Origin: Phycisphaerales bacterium
Lineage (GTDB): Bacteria; Planctomycetota; Phycisphaerae; Tepidisphaerales; Tepidisphaeraceae
NCBI GenBank assembly: GCA_028288945.1
Contig: JAQGHH010000190.1
Span: 1 to 14,468, forward strand
Direction of reading: 5' to 3'
DNA: 14,468 nucleotides
Of this stretch, positions 6,675 to 14,138 are shown piece by piece (within the stretch, counting starts at the first letter, position 1; every line of letters starts with the position of its first letter). A program made the position numbers and the translations under genes. The notes under the pieces were generated by a model. That model made no database searches. It was not told where the DNA came from and worked only from the letters and a program-made list of their open reading frames with translations.

Positions 6675-8258
6675 ATGACATTCGGCCGCCATGTCCGGTC
6701 GTTACTCAATAGTTTGCCTTACCTTTCACGGGGCGGGGGCCGAGTTTGCCATTGCCACGTTGAAAACCTGGAAAGTCGCGTGCTTCTCAGCGCGGCGGCA
6801 TCTCATGCGATGGTTTCCCAGCATCATGCCTCGGCCTCGATCGCCGGCGTGGTATTCGAGGATCTCAACGGCGACGGCGTCCGGCAAGCCGGGGAAATGG
6901 GAATTGCCGGGGCTACTGTTTACATCGACAAAAACCACAACGCGAAGCCGGACGGGAAAGACCCCCGCACCGTGACGGATGCCACCGGTCATTATGTGAT
7001 TTCCGGGTTGCGGTCGAGCGCATCGACCGTGCGGGAAGCTTTGCCCGCAGGGTGGAAACTCGAGCGGCTCGTCAAGCATGGCAAACACAGCCGCGGACGC
7101 ACCGCGCACGGGAGCGTGCAGGATTTTGCCAACCAATGGACGGGCGGCGCAATCGCGGCAATTCCGCGTCAGGCACAGGACGCGCCGACGGTCGGCGTCG
7201 TTTCGCATTACAACGTCACCTCATTGACCGCGGGCATCGGCATTCCCCAGGGGAGCAACGCGCTGTCGATCAATCGCTTCGGCCAGATCCTTTTCTCCGT
7301 GCTCGGGAGCGGCGGCAATCCGACGTACATCTATTCCAACGGCGCTGTCACACCGCTGGGGAGTTGGCAGACGGCGGCCCAGAATGATGTCGGCGACGTC
7401 GCCCTGACCAAGCAAGCCCCGGGCACCGGCGCGCCGGAAGTGTGGCTCTATAGCAAGGGAAAGCTTGAGCACCTTGCGACCTTGCCCGGTAATCTTGGAT
7501 ACATTTACGGATTTAATACCTCCGGGGAAGTGCTTGTAGGCGGCGCGACAGCGGCTTGGCTCGTCTCTTCCGCGGGCGTGGTAACGCCCGTGGCTCCACC
7601 GGCCGGATTCACGCAAATCATCCAGGTTTCGGGCCTCAATGACGCCGGGCAGGTCATCGGCTTGGCCGCCAACGGCCCCGTGCCGGGCACGGCGTTCCTG
7701 TATCGCAACGGGCACTCGATCCTTCTTAACCCTGCGGGCGGTCATTCTTATACGAAGGGGATCAACAACAAGGGCCAGGTGCTGGTCGAATCCGCGCCGC
7801 CGGGCTCGGACCTCACCCGGTTGTACATATACGCCGGCGGCGCCTACACCGACATCACGCCGGCGGGAGCGGCGAACGGCGCAGGAGGAACCAAGATCGA
7901 TGAAGCCGGCGACGTAGTCGGCGTGTATTCCGACGCCAACAACGTTGCCCACCGGTTCTTCTACCGCAACGGCAGCTACTCCGACATGGGGAACATTTTG
8001 CCCGCTGCGATCAACGCTTCGGGCGAAGTGGTTGGCATGGCCTACACATCAAACGGCTACATGCCCCATGGCTATGTTTTTGCCGACGGGGTTTACCACG
8101 ACCTCAACGACCTCATAGGCCCCAACTCCGGGTGGTTGATCGCCCAGGCGAACTCGATCAACGACAGCGGCGAGATCATCGGCCTGGCCTGCCCCATCCA
8201 AAACGGCCAACCCAATTACGCCGAGGCCAACACCGTCCTCCTGACCCCCGCCACCTGA
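6675..8258 (+). CDS. Exported LEPR-XLL-type protein with SdrD B-like domain and HAF repeats
   Basis: 527 residues. LESRVLLSA at about 32-40 is a variant of the LEPR-XLL motif that marks planctomycete extracellular proteins; here it replaces a classical signal peptide. Residues about 54-131 form an SdrD B/Cna B-like beta domain beginning SIAGVVFEDLNGDGVRQ, with a Ca-loop-like DLNGDG and the usual TDATGHYVISGL. From about 200 to 520 the motif [IL]-N-x-x-G-[QED]-[VI] or a close variant recurs eight times (INRFGQIL, QNDVGDVA, FNTSGEVL, LNDAGQVI, INNKGQVL, IDEAGDVV, INASGEVV, INDSGEII) at 37-49 residue spacing. This is the HAF type of repeat of probable extracellular proteins and may form a beta-propeller. 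There is no C-terminal membrane anchor or PEP-CTERM. The likely role is adhesion or surface structure; the ligand is unknown. It ends 13 bp from a convergent gene. Confidence 0.88.
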   Translation: MTFGRHVRSLLNSLPYLSRGGGRVCHCHVENLESRVLLSAAASHAMVSQHHASASIAGVVFEDLNGDGVRQAGEMGIAGATVYIDKNHNAKPDGKDPRTVTDATGHYVISGLRSSASTVREALPAGWKLERLVKHGKHSRGRTAHGSVQDFANQWTGGAIAAIPRQAQDAPTVGVVSHYNVTSLTAGIGIPQGSNALSINRFGQILFSVLGSGGNPTYIYSNGAVTPLGSWQTAAQNDVGDVALTKQAPGTGAPEVWLYSKGKLEHLATLPGNLGYIYGFNTSGEVLVGGATAAWLVSSAGVVTPVAPPAGFTQIIQVSGLNDAGQVIGLAANGPVPGTAFLYRNGHSILLNPAGGHSYTKGINNKGQVLVESAPPGSDLTRLYIYAGGAYTDITPAGAANGAGGTKIDEAGDVVGVYSDANNVAHRFFYRNGSYSDMGNILPAAINASGEVVGMAYTSNGYMPHGYVFADGVYHDLNDLIGPNSGWLIAQANSINDSGEIIGLACPIQNGQPNYAEANTVLLTPAT

Positions 8259-8271
8259 AAATAACGTGCGG

Positions 8272-8919
8272 CTATTTCACGGCGACCAGGCGCACCGACC
8301 GTACGTTCATCAAGGCCCGGCCCTCGTTGAGGGTCAGGGGCTTGAGGGCGATCGGGTGTTCGCCGGCGGTGAGGGTGAGATCTCCGACTTCGAGGGTGTT
8401 GTAGTCGTCCCAACTGCCGGTGGGGGTGCTGGTGCCGGTGAAGCGGTGCTGGCCGATTTGCATCTCGTAGACTCCCCCGCCGTTGCCGGGGGCGCAGGCG
8501 TAGACGATCTGGACGTGGTAGAGGCCCGGCTTGGGGACGTCGGCCTTCCAGCCGGCGGATTCGGTGGTGTGGTGCCAGAAGCCGATGTTGGGCTCGCGAC
8601 CCTGCTGGATGCGGATCTCACTGCCGGTCAGTTGGGCGGCGGATGCGGAAAGGGTGATCGGCGCGACGAGGGCCGTCTGGGGCGCTTCGGGCCGCGGCTC
8701 GATGATCGGAGAGATTTTCGCCGCCTGAGGCAGACCGTTGGCGAGGGGAGCGTCCGGTCGAGTGGTGGGAGATGGCGCGTGCGCTTTGGCAAACGCAAAC
8801 GCCGCGGCAGCCGCTTGGTCTTCGCGTTGAATCCGCCGGAGGCCGAAATGGAACACGATTCCAAGCAGCACGGCCAGCAGCACGATGACCGCGGTCGCCA
8901 GTGCAATGACTCGCCACAT
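8272..8919 (-). CDS. Membrane-anchored protein with carbohydrate-binding-like beta domain
   Basis: 215 residues. One N-terminal membrane helix (about 4-25, VIALATAVIVLLAVLLGIVF) is followed by RR and a charged, Ala/Pro-rich linker with PTTRP (about 30-85). A beta-sandwich-like domain occupies about 88-215. The domain has the order NIGFW, GWKADVPKPGLYHVQIVYACAPGNGG, PTGSWDDY, LEVGDLTLTAGEHPIALKP and MNVRSVRL. I recognise this as the CBM6/35-like or DUF5077-like module seen at the ends of planctomycete glycoside hydrolases such as alpha-L-fucosidases. Here it is on its own behind a membrane anchor, with no catalytic domain, so it may hold a glycan at the outer face of the inner membrane (inference). 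The start is firm: AGGAG lies 7 nt before the ATG at 8917-8919. Confidence 0.8.
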   Translation of the reverse strand: MWRVIALATAVIVLLAVLLGIVFHFGLRRIQREDQAAAAAFAFAKAHAPSPTTRPDAPLANGLPQAAKISPIIEPRPEAPQTALVAPITLSASAAQLTGSEIRIQQGREPNIGFWHHTTESAGWKADVPKPGLYHVQIVYACAPGNGGGVYEMQIGQHRFTGTSTPTGSWDDYNTLEVGDLTLTAGEHPIALKPLTLNEGRALMNVRSVRLVAVK

Positions 8920-9048
8920 CGGTTCACTCCTGACAAGGTTCGACCCATGGCATACTACAGCGCGGAGGGATTTCCGTTAGGCCGGAGTCACGCGGCCGAA
9001 TTTTGCCGGAGGGAAGTTTACTTTCGCGGCCAGTAGCCTACGAAAAAC

Positions 9049-9085
9049 GGTGGGCGAGTACGCCCACCCTACGGGGCTGCCCCGT
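9049..9085. repeat. Two adjacent perfect hairpins in a gene gap
   Basis: GGTGGGCG (9049-9056) pairs with CGCCCACC (9061-9068) around AGTA. Only 2 bp on, ACGGGG (9071-9076) pairs with CCCCGT (9080-9085) around CTG. They lie just past the stop of the minus-strand secreted-protein gene, in the gap before the next minus-strand gene. They could end or stabilise that transcript, or be a dispersed REP-like element. Confidence 0.6.
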
Positions 9086-9097
9086 AATTCCGTCCGC

Positions 9098-10090
9098 CTA
9101 TTTCACTTCAAACTTCCCGTCCTTGACCACGATCTGCGTAGCGCCCTTGTAGCGGTCGTACGTGTCTTGCATGCTCGGGATGTCGTCGAACCAGCCGATG
9201 ACGTACGCGGCGCCGAAGCTTTCGCCGGCCTTTACGTTCCTGCGGTGCAGTTCCTGGATGAAGCAGACGTAGCCGCGCTCGTGGCACCAGGCCTCGGCGA
9301 CTTCCGACGCCTTCAGCGTCATGCCCGCCAGCCAGGGGCCGGGCTTGCCGGCTTGCTTGACCTGGTAGGCGCGGATCATGCGCTCGGGGACCGCGCCCTC
9401 CTTGCGCTGGTAGAGGAACTTTTCATCCGGGGCGAAATCCTTGAGAAACTCGGACGCGGGGATCGGCTTGTTGATGTAGCTGAGGTAGACCTGCTCGAAG
9501 GTGTCGCCAGCCTTGTGCTTGATGTGGCCGGGCATGTCGAGGCGGTAGAAAAGGTCGGCGGCGTCATTGGCGCTGGTGATGCGCTCGGCGCTGAGCACGT
9601 AGCGCACGCCGGGCTGGAAGACGAGGGTTTGTTCCCAGGTCGATCCGGCTTTGAAGCCCTTGCCAGGCTGGGTGTAGGTGTAGCGCAGGCGCACGGCGGC
9701 GAAGCCTTCGCCGCGGAGGATCTCGGCGGGGAGTTGCTTGGCCTGCGTGCAAAGCTGCGGGCCTTCGACGATGTGCTTGGGGAGATTGCCGTGCACTTTG
9801 GCGTCGCGCTCGTACCCGTCGTCGCGCCAGCCGGGGGCCATGAGCCAGTCCTGGATGTGGAGGCCGAAGCCGATGTCCCGCGCCCCCGTTTTCTTATCGA
9901 GAAAGCTCGCGGCGGCGATGCCGCTGACGTAACCGCTCTTGCGGACCGTCGCCGACAGGGCATCCGTGTCGATTTGGATTGCGTCGGAGGTTTCGGTAAT
10001 CCTGACCGTTTCTGCGGCCGGCAAGGGCGTCGAAACAAAGAAGACAGCAAAAAGCGCCGCGATCAAACCGCCGACTCGCCAGTGCCTCAT
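9098..10090 (-). CDS. Secreted protein of unknown function
   Basis: 330 residues. A classical signal peptide is clear: MRHWR, a hydrophobic core (VGGLIAALFAVFFV), then STPLPA with likely cleavage near residues 25-26. GGAGG lies 6 nt upstream of the ATG at 10088-10090, which fixes the start. The mature part is predicted to be mostly beta strands and is rich in aromatic residues (DIGFGLHIQDWLMAPGW, VRLRYTYTQPGKGF, GVRYVLSAERITS, ADLFYRLDMPGHI). The C-terminal half includes AWCHERGYVCFIQELHRR and a GWFDD motif. It reads like a mutarotase-type or polysaccharide-lyase-like beta-supersandwich without an obvious catalytic motif, but I do not recognise the family with confidence. The downstream gene on the same strand, 180 bp away, also encodes an exported sugar-binding-like domain, so a role in polysaccharide metabolism is possible. 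Confidence 0.75.
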   Translation of the reverse strand: MRHWRVGGLIAALFAVFFVSTPLPAAETVRITETSDAIQIDTDALSATVRKSGYVSGIAAASFLDKKTGARDIGFGLHIQDWLMAPGWRDDGYERDAKVHGNLPKHIVEGPQLCTQAKQLPAEILRGEGFAAVRLRYTYTQPGKGFKAGSTWEQTLVFQPGVRYVLSAERITSANDAADLFYRLDMPGHIKHKAGDTFEQVYLSYINKPIPASEFLKDFAPDEKFLYQRKEGAVPERMIRAYQVKQAGKPGPWLAGMTLKASEVAEAWCHERGYVCFIQELHRRNVKAGESFGAAYVIGWFDDIPSMQDTYDRYKGATQIVVKDGKFEVK

Positions 10091-10138
10091 GGGATCCTCC
10101 AGGGAAGGGTCTCGCTACCGTACGCGGACGGAAAGATC

Positions 10139-10170
10139 TTGTCACTCCCTGGCAAAAGTGCGATGATAAT
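10139..10170 (+). promoter_or_regulatory. Weak candidate promoter for the CAP-domain gene
   Basis: TTGTCA at 10139-10144 and GATAAT at 10165-10170 resemble sigma-70 boxes in the divergent gap ahead of the CAP-domain gene. The 20-nt spacing is longer than ideal, so this is only a candidate. It would serve the CAP gene and probably the two PepSY-type genes after it. Confidence 0.2.
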
Positions 10171-10250
10171 TCAATAGCAACCCGCCGGGGGGTCGCGCAT
10201 GAGGGAATAACGACAGTCTTATGGCGTCTATGCCTGTGGAGGAACACCGC

Positions 10251-11516
10251 GTGTCCGTCTTCAAATCTCGCCGCATCGTTGCGCTTACCATTCTGGCGGC
10301 CTTTGGCTGCCCTCTGCCTGCGGGCGCGCAGGTCGCATTGCCTCCCAACCTTATCAAGCAGCAGGCGGAAAGAGAGAAGAACCCGCATCCTTCTCCCGCC
10401 GCAGACCAGGCAGCCACCCCAGGGGGCGCGCGCCCGGCAACTGAGAGCCAGGCCGCTCGCATCGATTCGCTCCGCACGGCGGCACTGAGTTCCGACCCCG
10501 CGGCCTCCTCGGCGGCCCTGCGCGAATTGCGGAGCATGGGCCAGCCGGCCCGCAAGGTGCTTCGTGACGTCGTCCGCCAGCTTTTGACCCACGACCGCGC
10601 GGTCATTCAAGCCGCCCACGGCCTGCCGAGCCCGGCCCGCTTGAGAGAACTGTCGGAAAAGATCCTGGCGGAGCGCGTGGCCGCCCGTGCCAACATCGAC
10701 ATTCTCGCCCACGACAAAACGATCCAGATCGCGCATGACCATTACAACGCCCTCAAGCCCCTGCGCGAGGAACTGGAAGGCTCCTTCGAACAGACCGAGG
10801 CGATTCTTTTCGCCCGCTCCCGACGGGAAACCCTGCGGACGATCTGGCGCGACACCGCCCCGGATTCGACCGGGTTCGGCGAGGAAGAAGAAGCGAAACT
10901 GGACGCGCAGGCACAAAAGACCGTCGCGTTGACGGCGTCGGAAGCCGCGTCGATCCCCGAGTTCGGGACGGGGGAGAAGCCGGCGGAGCCGATCCTCCGC
11001 GATCTGTGGTTTTATCGCGCCTGCCGTCGCATCGAGGCGTTCAACGCGGCGCTCAAAGTGTGCATGACCAAAGAGGAATACGCCGATTTCGCCGCGGTTA
11101 ACGCTTATCGAAGATGCCTGGGCGTGTTGCCTTACGAGATCGACCCACGGCTGGTCGCGTCGGCGCGGGGGCACAGCAAGGAAATGGTGGACCTGAAGTA
11201 TTTCGCGCACGAGTCGCCAGTGCCCGCCAACAAGACGCCCTGGGACCGCATCCATGCCGCGGGCTACGCCGGCGGCTCGGGGGAGAATATCGCCGCCGGT
11301 ACGATGTCCGGCGAGCAGGCTTTCGCGATGTGGTTCGACAGCCCCGGCCACCACAAGAACATGGCCAGCCCGGGCAACATCGCTTTGGGCGTTGGCCAGG
11401 TCGGCGACCACTGGACGCAAAACATGGGGGTCGACCCGCGGCGGCTATTGGGCTCGGCGGAAGACCGCAAAGCCGCCGTCGCCGCGGCCAAGCTGTCGGC
11501 CCCCAAGGGGAGTTGA
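10251..11516 (+). CDS. Secreted CAP-domain (SCP/PR-1, YkwD-like) protein
   Basis: 421 residues from a GTG at 10251, chosen because GGAGGA (10238-10243) lies 7 nt upstream and because it gives a clean signal peptide (MSVFKSRR, hydrophobic IVALTILAAFGC, then PLPAGA, cleavage before Q27). An ATG at 10221 would add ten residues and has no ribosome site. A proline/alanine-rich stretch (about 45-65) is followed by a mainly helical, charged region (about 66-275) of unknown function. The CAP domain at about 281-393 has the family landmarks: His309 and Glu311 in ARGHSKEM, YFAHESP, GENIAAG (344-350), WFDSPGHHKNM (361-371), and His387 with WTQNMG. Bacterial CAP proteins are extracellular; their activity is mostly unknown, with suggested protease, lipid-binding or wall-linked roles. 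The long helical N-terminal half is unlike the short YkwD form. Its stop is 29 bp before the next gene. Confidence 0.9.
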   Translation: MSVFKSRRIVALTILAAFGCPLPAGAQVALPPNLIKQQAEREKNPHPSPAADQAATPGGARPATESQAARIDSLRTAALSSDPAASSAALRELRSMGQPARKVLRDVVRQLLTHDRAVIQAAHGLPSPARLRELSEKILAERVAARANIDILAHDKTIQIAHDHYNALKPLREELEGSFEQTEAILFARSRRETLRTIWRDTAPDSTGFGEEEEAKLDAQAQKTVALTASEAASIPEFGTGEKPAEPILRDLWFYRACRRIEAFNAALKVCMTKEEYADFAAVNAYRRCLGVLPYEIDPRLVASARGHSKEMVDLKYFAHESPVPANKTPWDRIHAAGYAGGSGENIAAGTMSGEQAFAMWFDSPGHHKNMASPGNIALGVGQVGDHWTQNMGVDPRRLLGSAEDRKAAVAAAKLSAPKGS

Positions 11517-11545
11517 CAGTAAGAGCGTAGTCAAGTGAGGTCTAT

Positions 11546-12172
11546 TTGCTTCGAAGAATAGTTCTCAACGCTCACATTTATGGCGGGCTGATTTGCTTCA
11601 GCTACCTGATTCTTTTCGGGATCAGTATCCTGAATTTCAATCACCCTTTCCCGTTCACAAAGTCACCGGCGAGCGTGGCAACCTGGTCGCGGCCGATGGC
11701 ACTGCCTGCACTGGCGAGAACCGATGGCAGGAACGGCCCCGAAGCGCTGAAGATCCGGCGTCAAAACAACAGCGCGATTCTTCATGCGCTTGGGTCATTC
11801 GCCGGCCCCTCTACCGACGGCGACTGGATCGACGCAGATACTTACCACGCTCACTTTATGCGCCCCGGCAAGGAGTATGAAATCGAGGTGCATCCCGGCC
11901 AAGGGAGCGCAACGATCAGGCAGACCCGCATGAATTTTTGGGCGTTGATCCGCGACTTGCACGGGTCATCCGTCGTGTACCCGGATTCGATCCTGGCGAG
12001 CACCTGGGCGTGGTACACCGAGATCTGCACATACGTCGTCGTCGTCGCCGGGATCAGCGGCGTTTACCTATGGAGCGGCAGGCGGCGTGAGCGGCGCATC
12101 GGCCTGGTACTGCTCGGCGCGGCCGGCATGGTTTCGCTGTCGTTGATGCTCTTGATCACGTTCCATGGGTAG
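11546..12172 (+). CDS. PepSY-associated TM-type membrane protein, first of a pair
   Basis: 208 residues. The start is TTG at 11546, supported by GAGG 5 nt upstream. Topology: TM1 about 11-30, a large outside loop about 31-145, TM2 about 155-176 ending in ISGVYLW, an arginine-rich turn (GRRRERR), and TM3 about 185-206. The 'H-x-Y-x-G' start and the 'GVYLW' followed by basic residues are marks of the PepSY-associated TM family, some of whose members (FoxB, PiuB) work in siderophore or heme-linked reduction. His10, His33 and His139 are conserved with the next gene's product. It is about half the size of full four-TM family members. The leading bases look lower in GC than the neighbours. It is likely co-transcribed with the CAP gene and certainly with the next. 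The redox or heme role is inference. Confidence 0.78.
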   Translation: MLRRIVLNAHIYGGLICFSYLILFGISILNFNHPFPFTKSPASVATWSRPMALPALARTDGRNGPEALKIRRQNNSAILHALGSFAGPSTDGDWIDADTYHAHFMRPGKEYEIEVHPGQGSATIRQTRMNFWALIRDLHGSSVVYPDSILASTWAWYTEICTYVVVVAGISGVYLWSGRRRERRIGLVLLGAAGMVSLSLMLLITFHG

Positions 12173-12174
12173 CC

Positions 12175-12756
12175 ATGTACAACGTCATTCGAAAGGTTCA
12201 TCTGTATTGTGGCTTGATCATCCTGATCTTTTTGATGATGTATTTCGTCAGCGGCTACATGATGGTGCATCGCCCGTGGTTCGTTACCGCGCCGCCGCCG
12301 CCAACGACACAAACGGCCACACTTGAATCCGCCGATGCACTACCGACCGAACAACTCGCGGCGGAGGTGCAGAAGAAATTGGGACTGGTTGGACGGATTC
12401 AGTTCCCGCAGAAGCAGCCGGCAGAGGGCACGCGCTTCTGGGTCGTTCGCCCGGGCACGATGATCCGCGTCGATGTCCCGGCTCGCGAGCACCTCATCCA
12501 CCTTACCACTCAGCGCGTAGGTTTGGTTGGCACGCTTATCATGCTCCACAAGGTGCGCGGTTATGACCGTCAGCTGATCTTCGATGCCTATGCTTTTTTC
12601 TGTGACCTTGCGGGGCTGTCAATGATTCTGTTTGCGATCAGCGGCGTCTACCTGTGGTGGAAGCGTGTCAAGAATCACTTTTGGGGAGTCCTTTGCCTGG
12701 CCGCCAGCTGCGCATATGCCGCCGGAATGATGCTTTACCTCGCCTACGCGCCCTGA
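12175..12756 (+). CDS. PepSY-associated TM-type membrane protein, second of a pair
   Basis: 193 residues, with the ATG only 2 bp after the stop of the preceding gene, so the two are probably translationally coupled. It shares the layout of that protein: TM1 about 10-31, an outside domain about 32-135 with a proline-rich start (APPPPTT), TM2 about 140-161 ending ISGVYLWW, a short basic turn, and TM3 about 168-190. His9 (KVHLYCG), His32 (VHRPWF) and His125 (MLHKVRG) fall at positions equivalent to His10, His33 and His139 of its neighbour, with identical 23-residue spacing of the first two. The loop resembles a PepSY-like fold (RFWVVRPGTMIRVDV). The two proteins look like diverged paralogues that could dimerise to make the four-histidine arrangement of full-length family members (inference). 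Confidence 0.8.
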   Translation: MYNVIRKVHLYCGLIILIFLMMYFVSGYMMVHRPWFVTAPPPPTTQTATLESADALPTEQLAAEVQKKLGLVGRIQFPQKQPAEGTRFWVVRPGTMIRVDVPAREHLIHLTTQRVGLVGTLIMLHKVRGYDRQLIFDAYAFFCDLAGLSMILFAISGVYLWWKRVKNHFWGVLCLAASCAYAAGMMLYLAYAP

Positions 12757-12785
12757 GCCATCCGCGTAGCCACTCTCCTGTAGCT

Positions 12786-12801
12786 GCGACGCCTGCGTCG
12801 C
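12786..12801. repeat. Perfect hairpin between convergent genes
   Basis: GCGACGC (12786-12792) pairs with GCGTCGC (12795-12801) around CT. It lies in the 99-bp gap between the converging second PepSY-type gene and the glycosyltransferase gene. A hairpin here could stop transcription from either side, but there is no T-run. The surrounding GTAGCTGCGACGCCTGCGTCGC also reads like a short dispersed repeat. Confidence 0.5.
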
Positions 12802-12855
12802 CTCTGTTGCAACCCGGCTCCGAACGTAACGCGACAAATCAGGTCGGTCGGAACA

Positions 12856-14046
12856 CTAGTTCGAGGACGCTTTGCCCGGCATCGTGGCGGGGATTTGCCG
12901 CACCCGCGCGATGTCGTCCAACGCGGCGGCCATAAGCACCGCGGTCTGCCGCCAGCCGAAATGGCCGACCCGTTGGGCGCCTCGGGCACGCAGGTCCAGC
13001 GCATGTTCCGGGTCGAGCAGTACCCGTTCGATCCGGTCGGCCAGGGCGGCGACATCGTCAACGGGGCTTAGATCGGCCGCGTCGCCGCACACCTCGGGCA
13101 TGGCGCAGCAATCGCTGACGACCACCGGGGTGCCGAAGCTCATGGCCTCGACCATCGGGATGCCGAACGATTCGCACACGCTCATCAGCACGAAGCACCG
13201 TGCCTGCCGCATGACGGTGGTAACGCGATCGTCGCTCACCCGGCCTTCGATCACCACATGGTCGGCTATATTGAGTGACCGCGCCAAACTCTTCAGCGTC
13301 TCATCGAACCCGTCGAACGGTGCGCCGACGATCCGGTAGACGAGGTTCCCCAGGCCCGGGCGCGTGATCAGTTTCGCCACCGCGCGAACGACCAAGTCTT
13401 GTCGCTTGTAGGCGGATACATTGCTAACGGTCACGATCTCCATCGGCCGGCCTTCCCAGGCGGGAAGCGCGGTTCGCGCGCGTTCGATCCAGGATTCGGG
13501 GACCCCGTTGTAGAAGACCTGGCTCCGCCGGGGCGTGAGGCCCAGGCGGCCGCAGATCAGGTCGCGGAGGTAGGCGCTGGTCCATCCGGTGGAGTCGGCG
13601 GCGCGGATCGCCTTCGCGTGGGCGCGGCGCTTGAGGAACGCGATGAGCGGGTCCTTGTAGGACGTCCAGGCTTCCGGGCGATAGGGCCACGGGTCCTGGT
13701 TGTGGCAAAGGACGGGCGCGGGCATTCCCGGAATGATCATGCCATTAAGCTGGAGGACGGCGTTGATTTTCTCCTTGCGCACCCAGTCGCACAGGGCGAC
13801 GCGCTCGTAGCGTGCGCGGGCGCGAAGGCCGCGGGTTTCGGGCGGGGCGAACATCAGGCGGCAGTTGGCGGGGAGGCTCTCGGAACGCATCTGCTCGTGG
13901 AGCTTTTGGCCTTCGATCAGGACGATCGTGAAGACCGTGCCCGGACGCTCGAGAGCCAGATGATGAAGGAGCTCCCGGCCGACGGTGTAGCCGCCACCGC
14001 TGCCGATGGAGAGGCCGTTGATCAAAACGTGGCGGGCGGAGGGCAT
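12856..14046 (-). CDS. Glycosyltransferase family 4 (GT-B fold)
   Basis: 396 residues. It transfers a sugar from an activated donor, most likely a nucleotide sugar, onto a growing glycan on the cytoplasmic face of the membrane. The N-terminal half shows the glycine-rich acceptor-side loop (GLSIGSGGGYTVGRELLHHL, 11-30). The C-terminal half holds the donor site: a VSNVSAYKRQD strand with Lys214, GRVSDDRV at about 268-275, and the family EX7E motif with Glu292 and Glu300 in CESFGIPMVEAMSFGTPVV. Length and order are typical for GT4. The start is the ATG at 14044-14046, without a clear ribosome site. The acyltransferase fragment upstream on the same strand suggests an exopolysaccharide or O-antigen-like cluster extending past the right edge; sugar and acceptor are unknown. 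Confidence 0.9.
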   Translation of the reverse strand: MPSARHVLINGLSIGSGGGYTVGRELLHHLALERPGTVFTIVLIEGQKLHEQMRSESLPANCRLMFAPPETRGLRARARYERVALCDWVRKEKINAVLQLNGMIIPGMPAPVLCHNQDPWPYRPEAWTSYKDPLIAFLKRRAHAKAIRAADSTGWTSAYLRDLICGRLGLTPRRSQVFYNGVPESWIERARTALPAWEGRPMEIVTVSNVSAYKRQDLVVRAVAKLITRPGLGNLVYRIVGAPFDGFDETLKSLARSLNIADHVVIEGRVSDDRVTTVMRQARCFVLMSVCESFGIPMVEAMSFGTPVVVSDCCAMPEVCGDAADLSPVDDVAALADRIERVLLDPEHALDLRARGAQRVGHFGWRQTAVLMAAALDDIARVRQIPATMPGKASSN

Positions 14047-14138
14047 ACGTTGCTCGGGTGTTTTGACCGCTCACTGACGGGGCTTCCAGGCGCCGTGCCT
14101 CATCCGCGGGGTGCGCGATAGGTAAGGCGGCCTCAGCT

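Noticed and set aside
9050..10177. 375-codon plus-strand frame opposite the secreted-protein gene
   Set aside because: The minus-strand gene has a signal peptide and a GGAGG ribosome site; the plus frame begins inside the hairpin repeat and has low-complexity composition.
9894..11420. 508-codon minus-strand frame opposite the CAP-domain gene
   Set aside because: It overlaps two supported genes and the divergent promoter gap; the CAP motifs on the other strand are clear.
13399..14121. 240-codon plus-strand frame opposite the glycosyltransferase
   Set aside because: The minus strand carries the EX7E motif and a full GT-B protein; the plus product is featureless.
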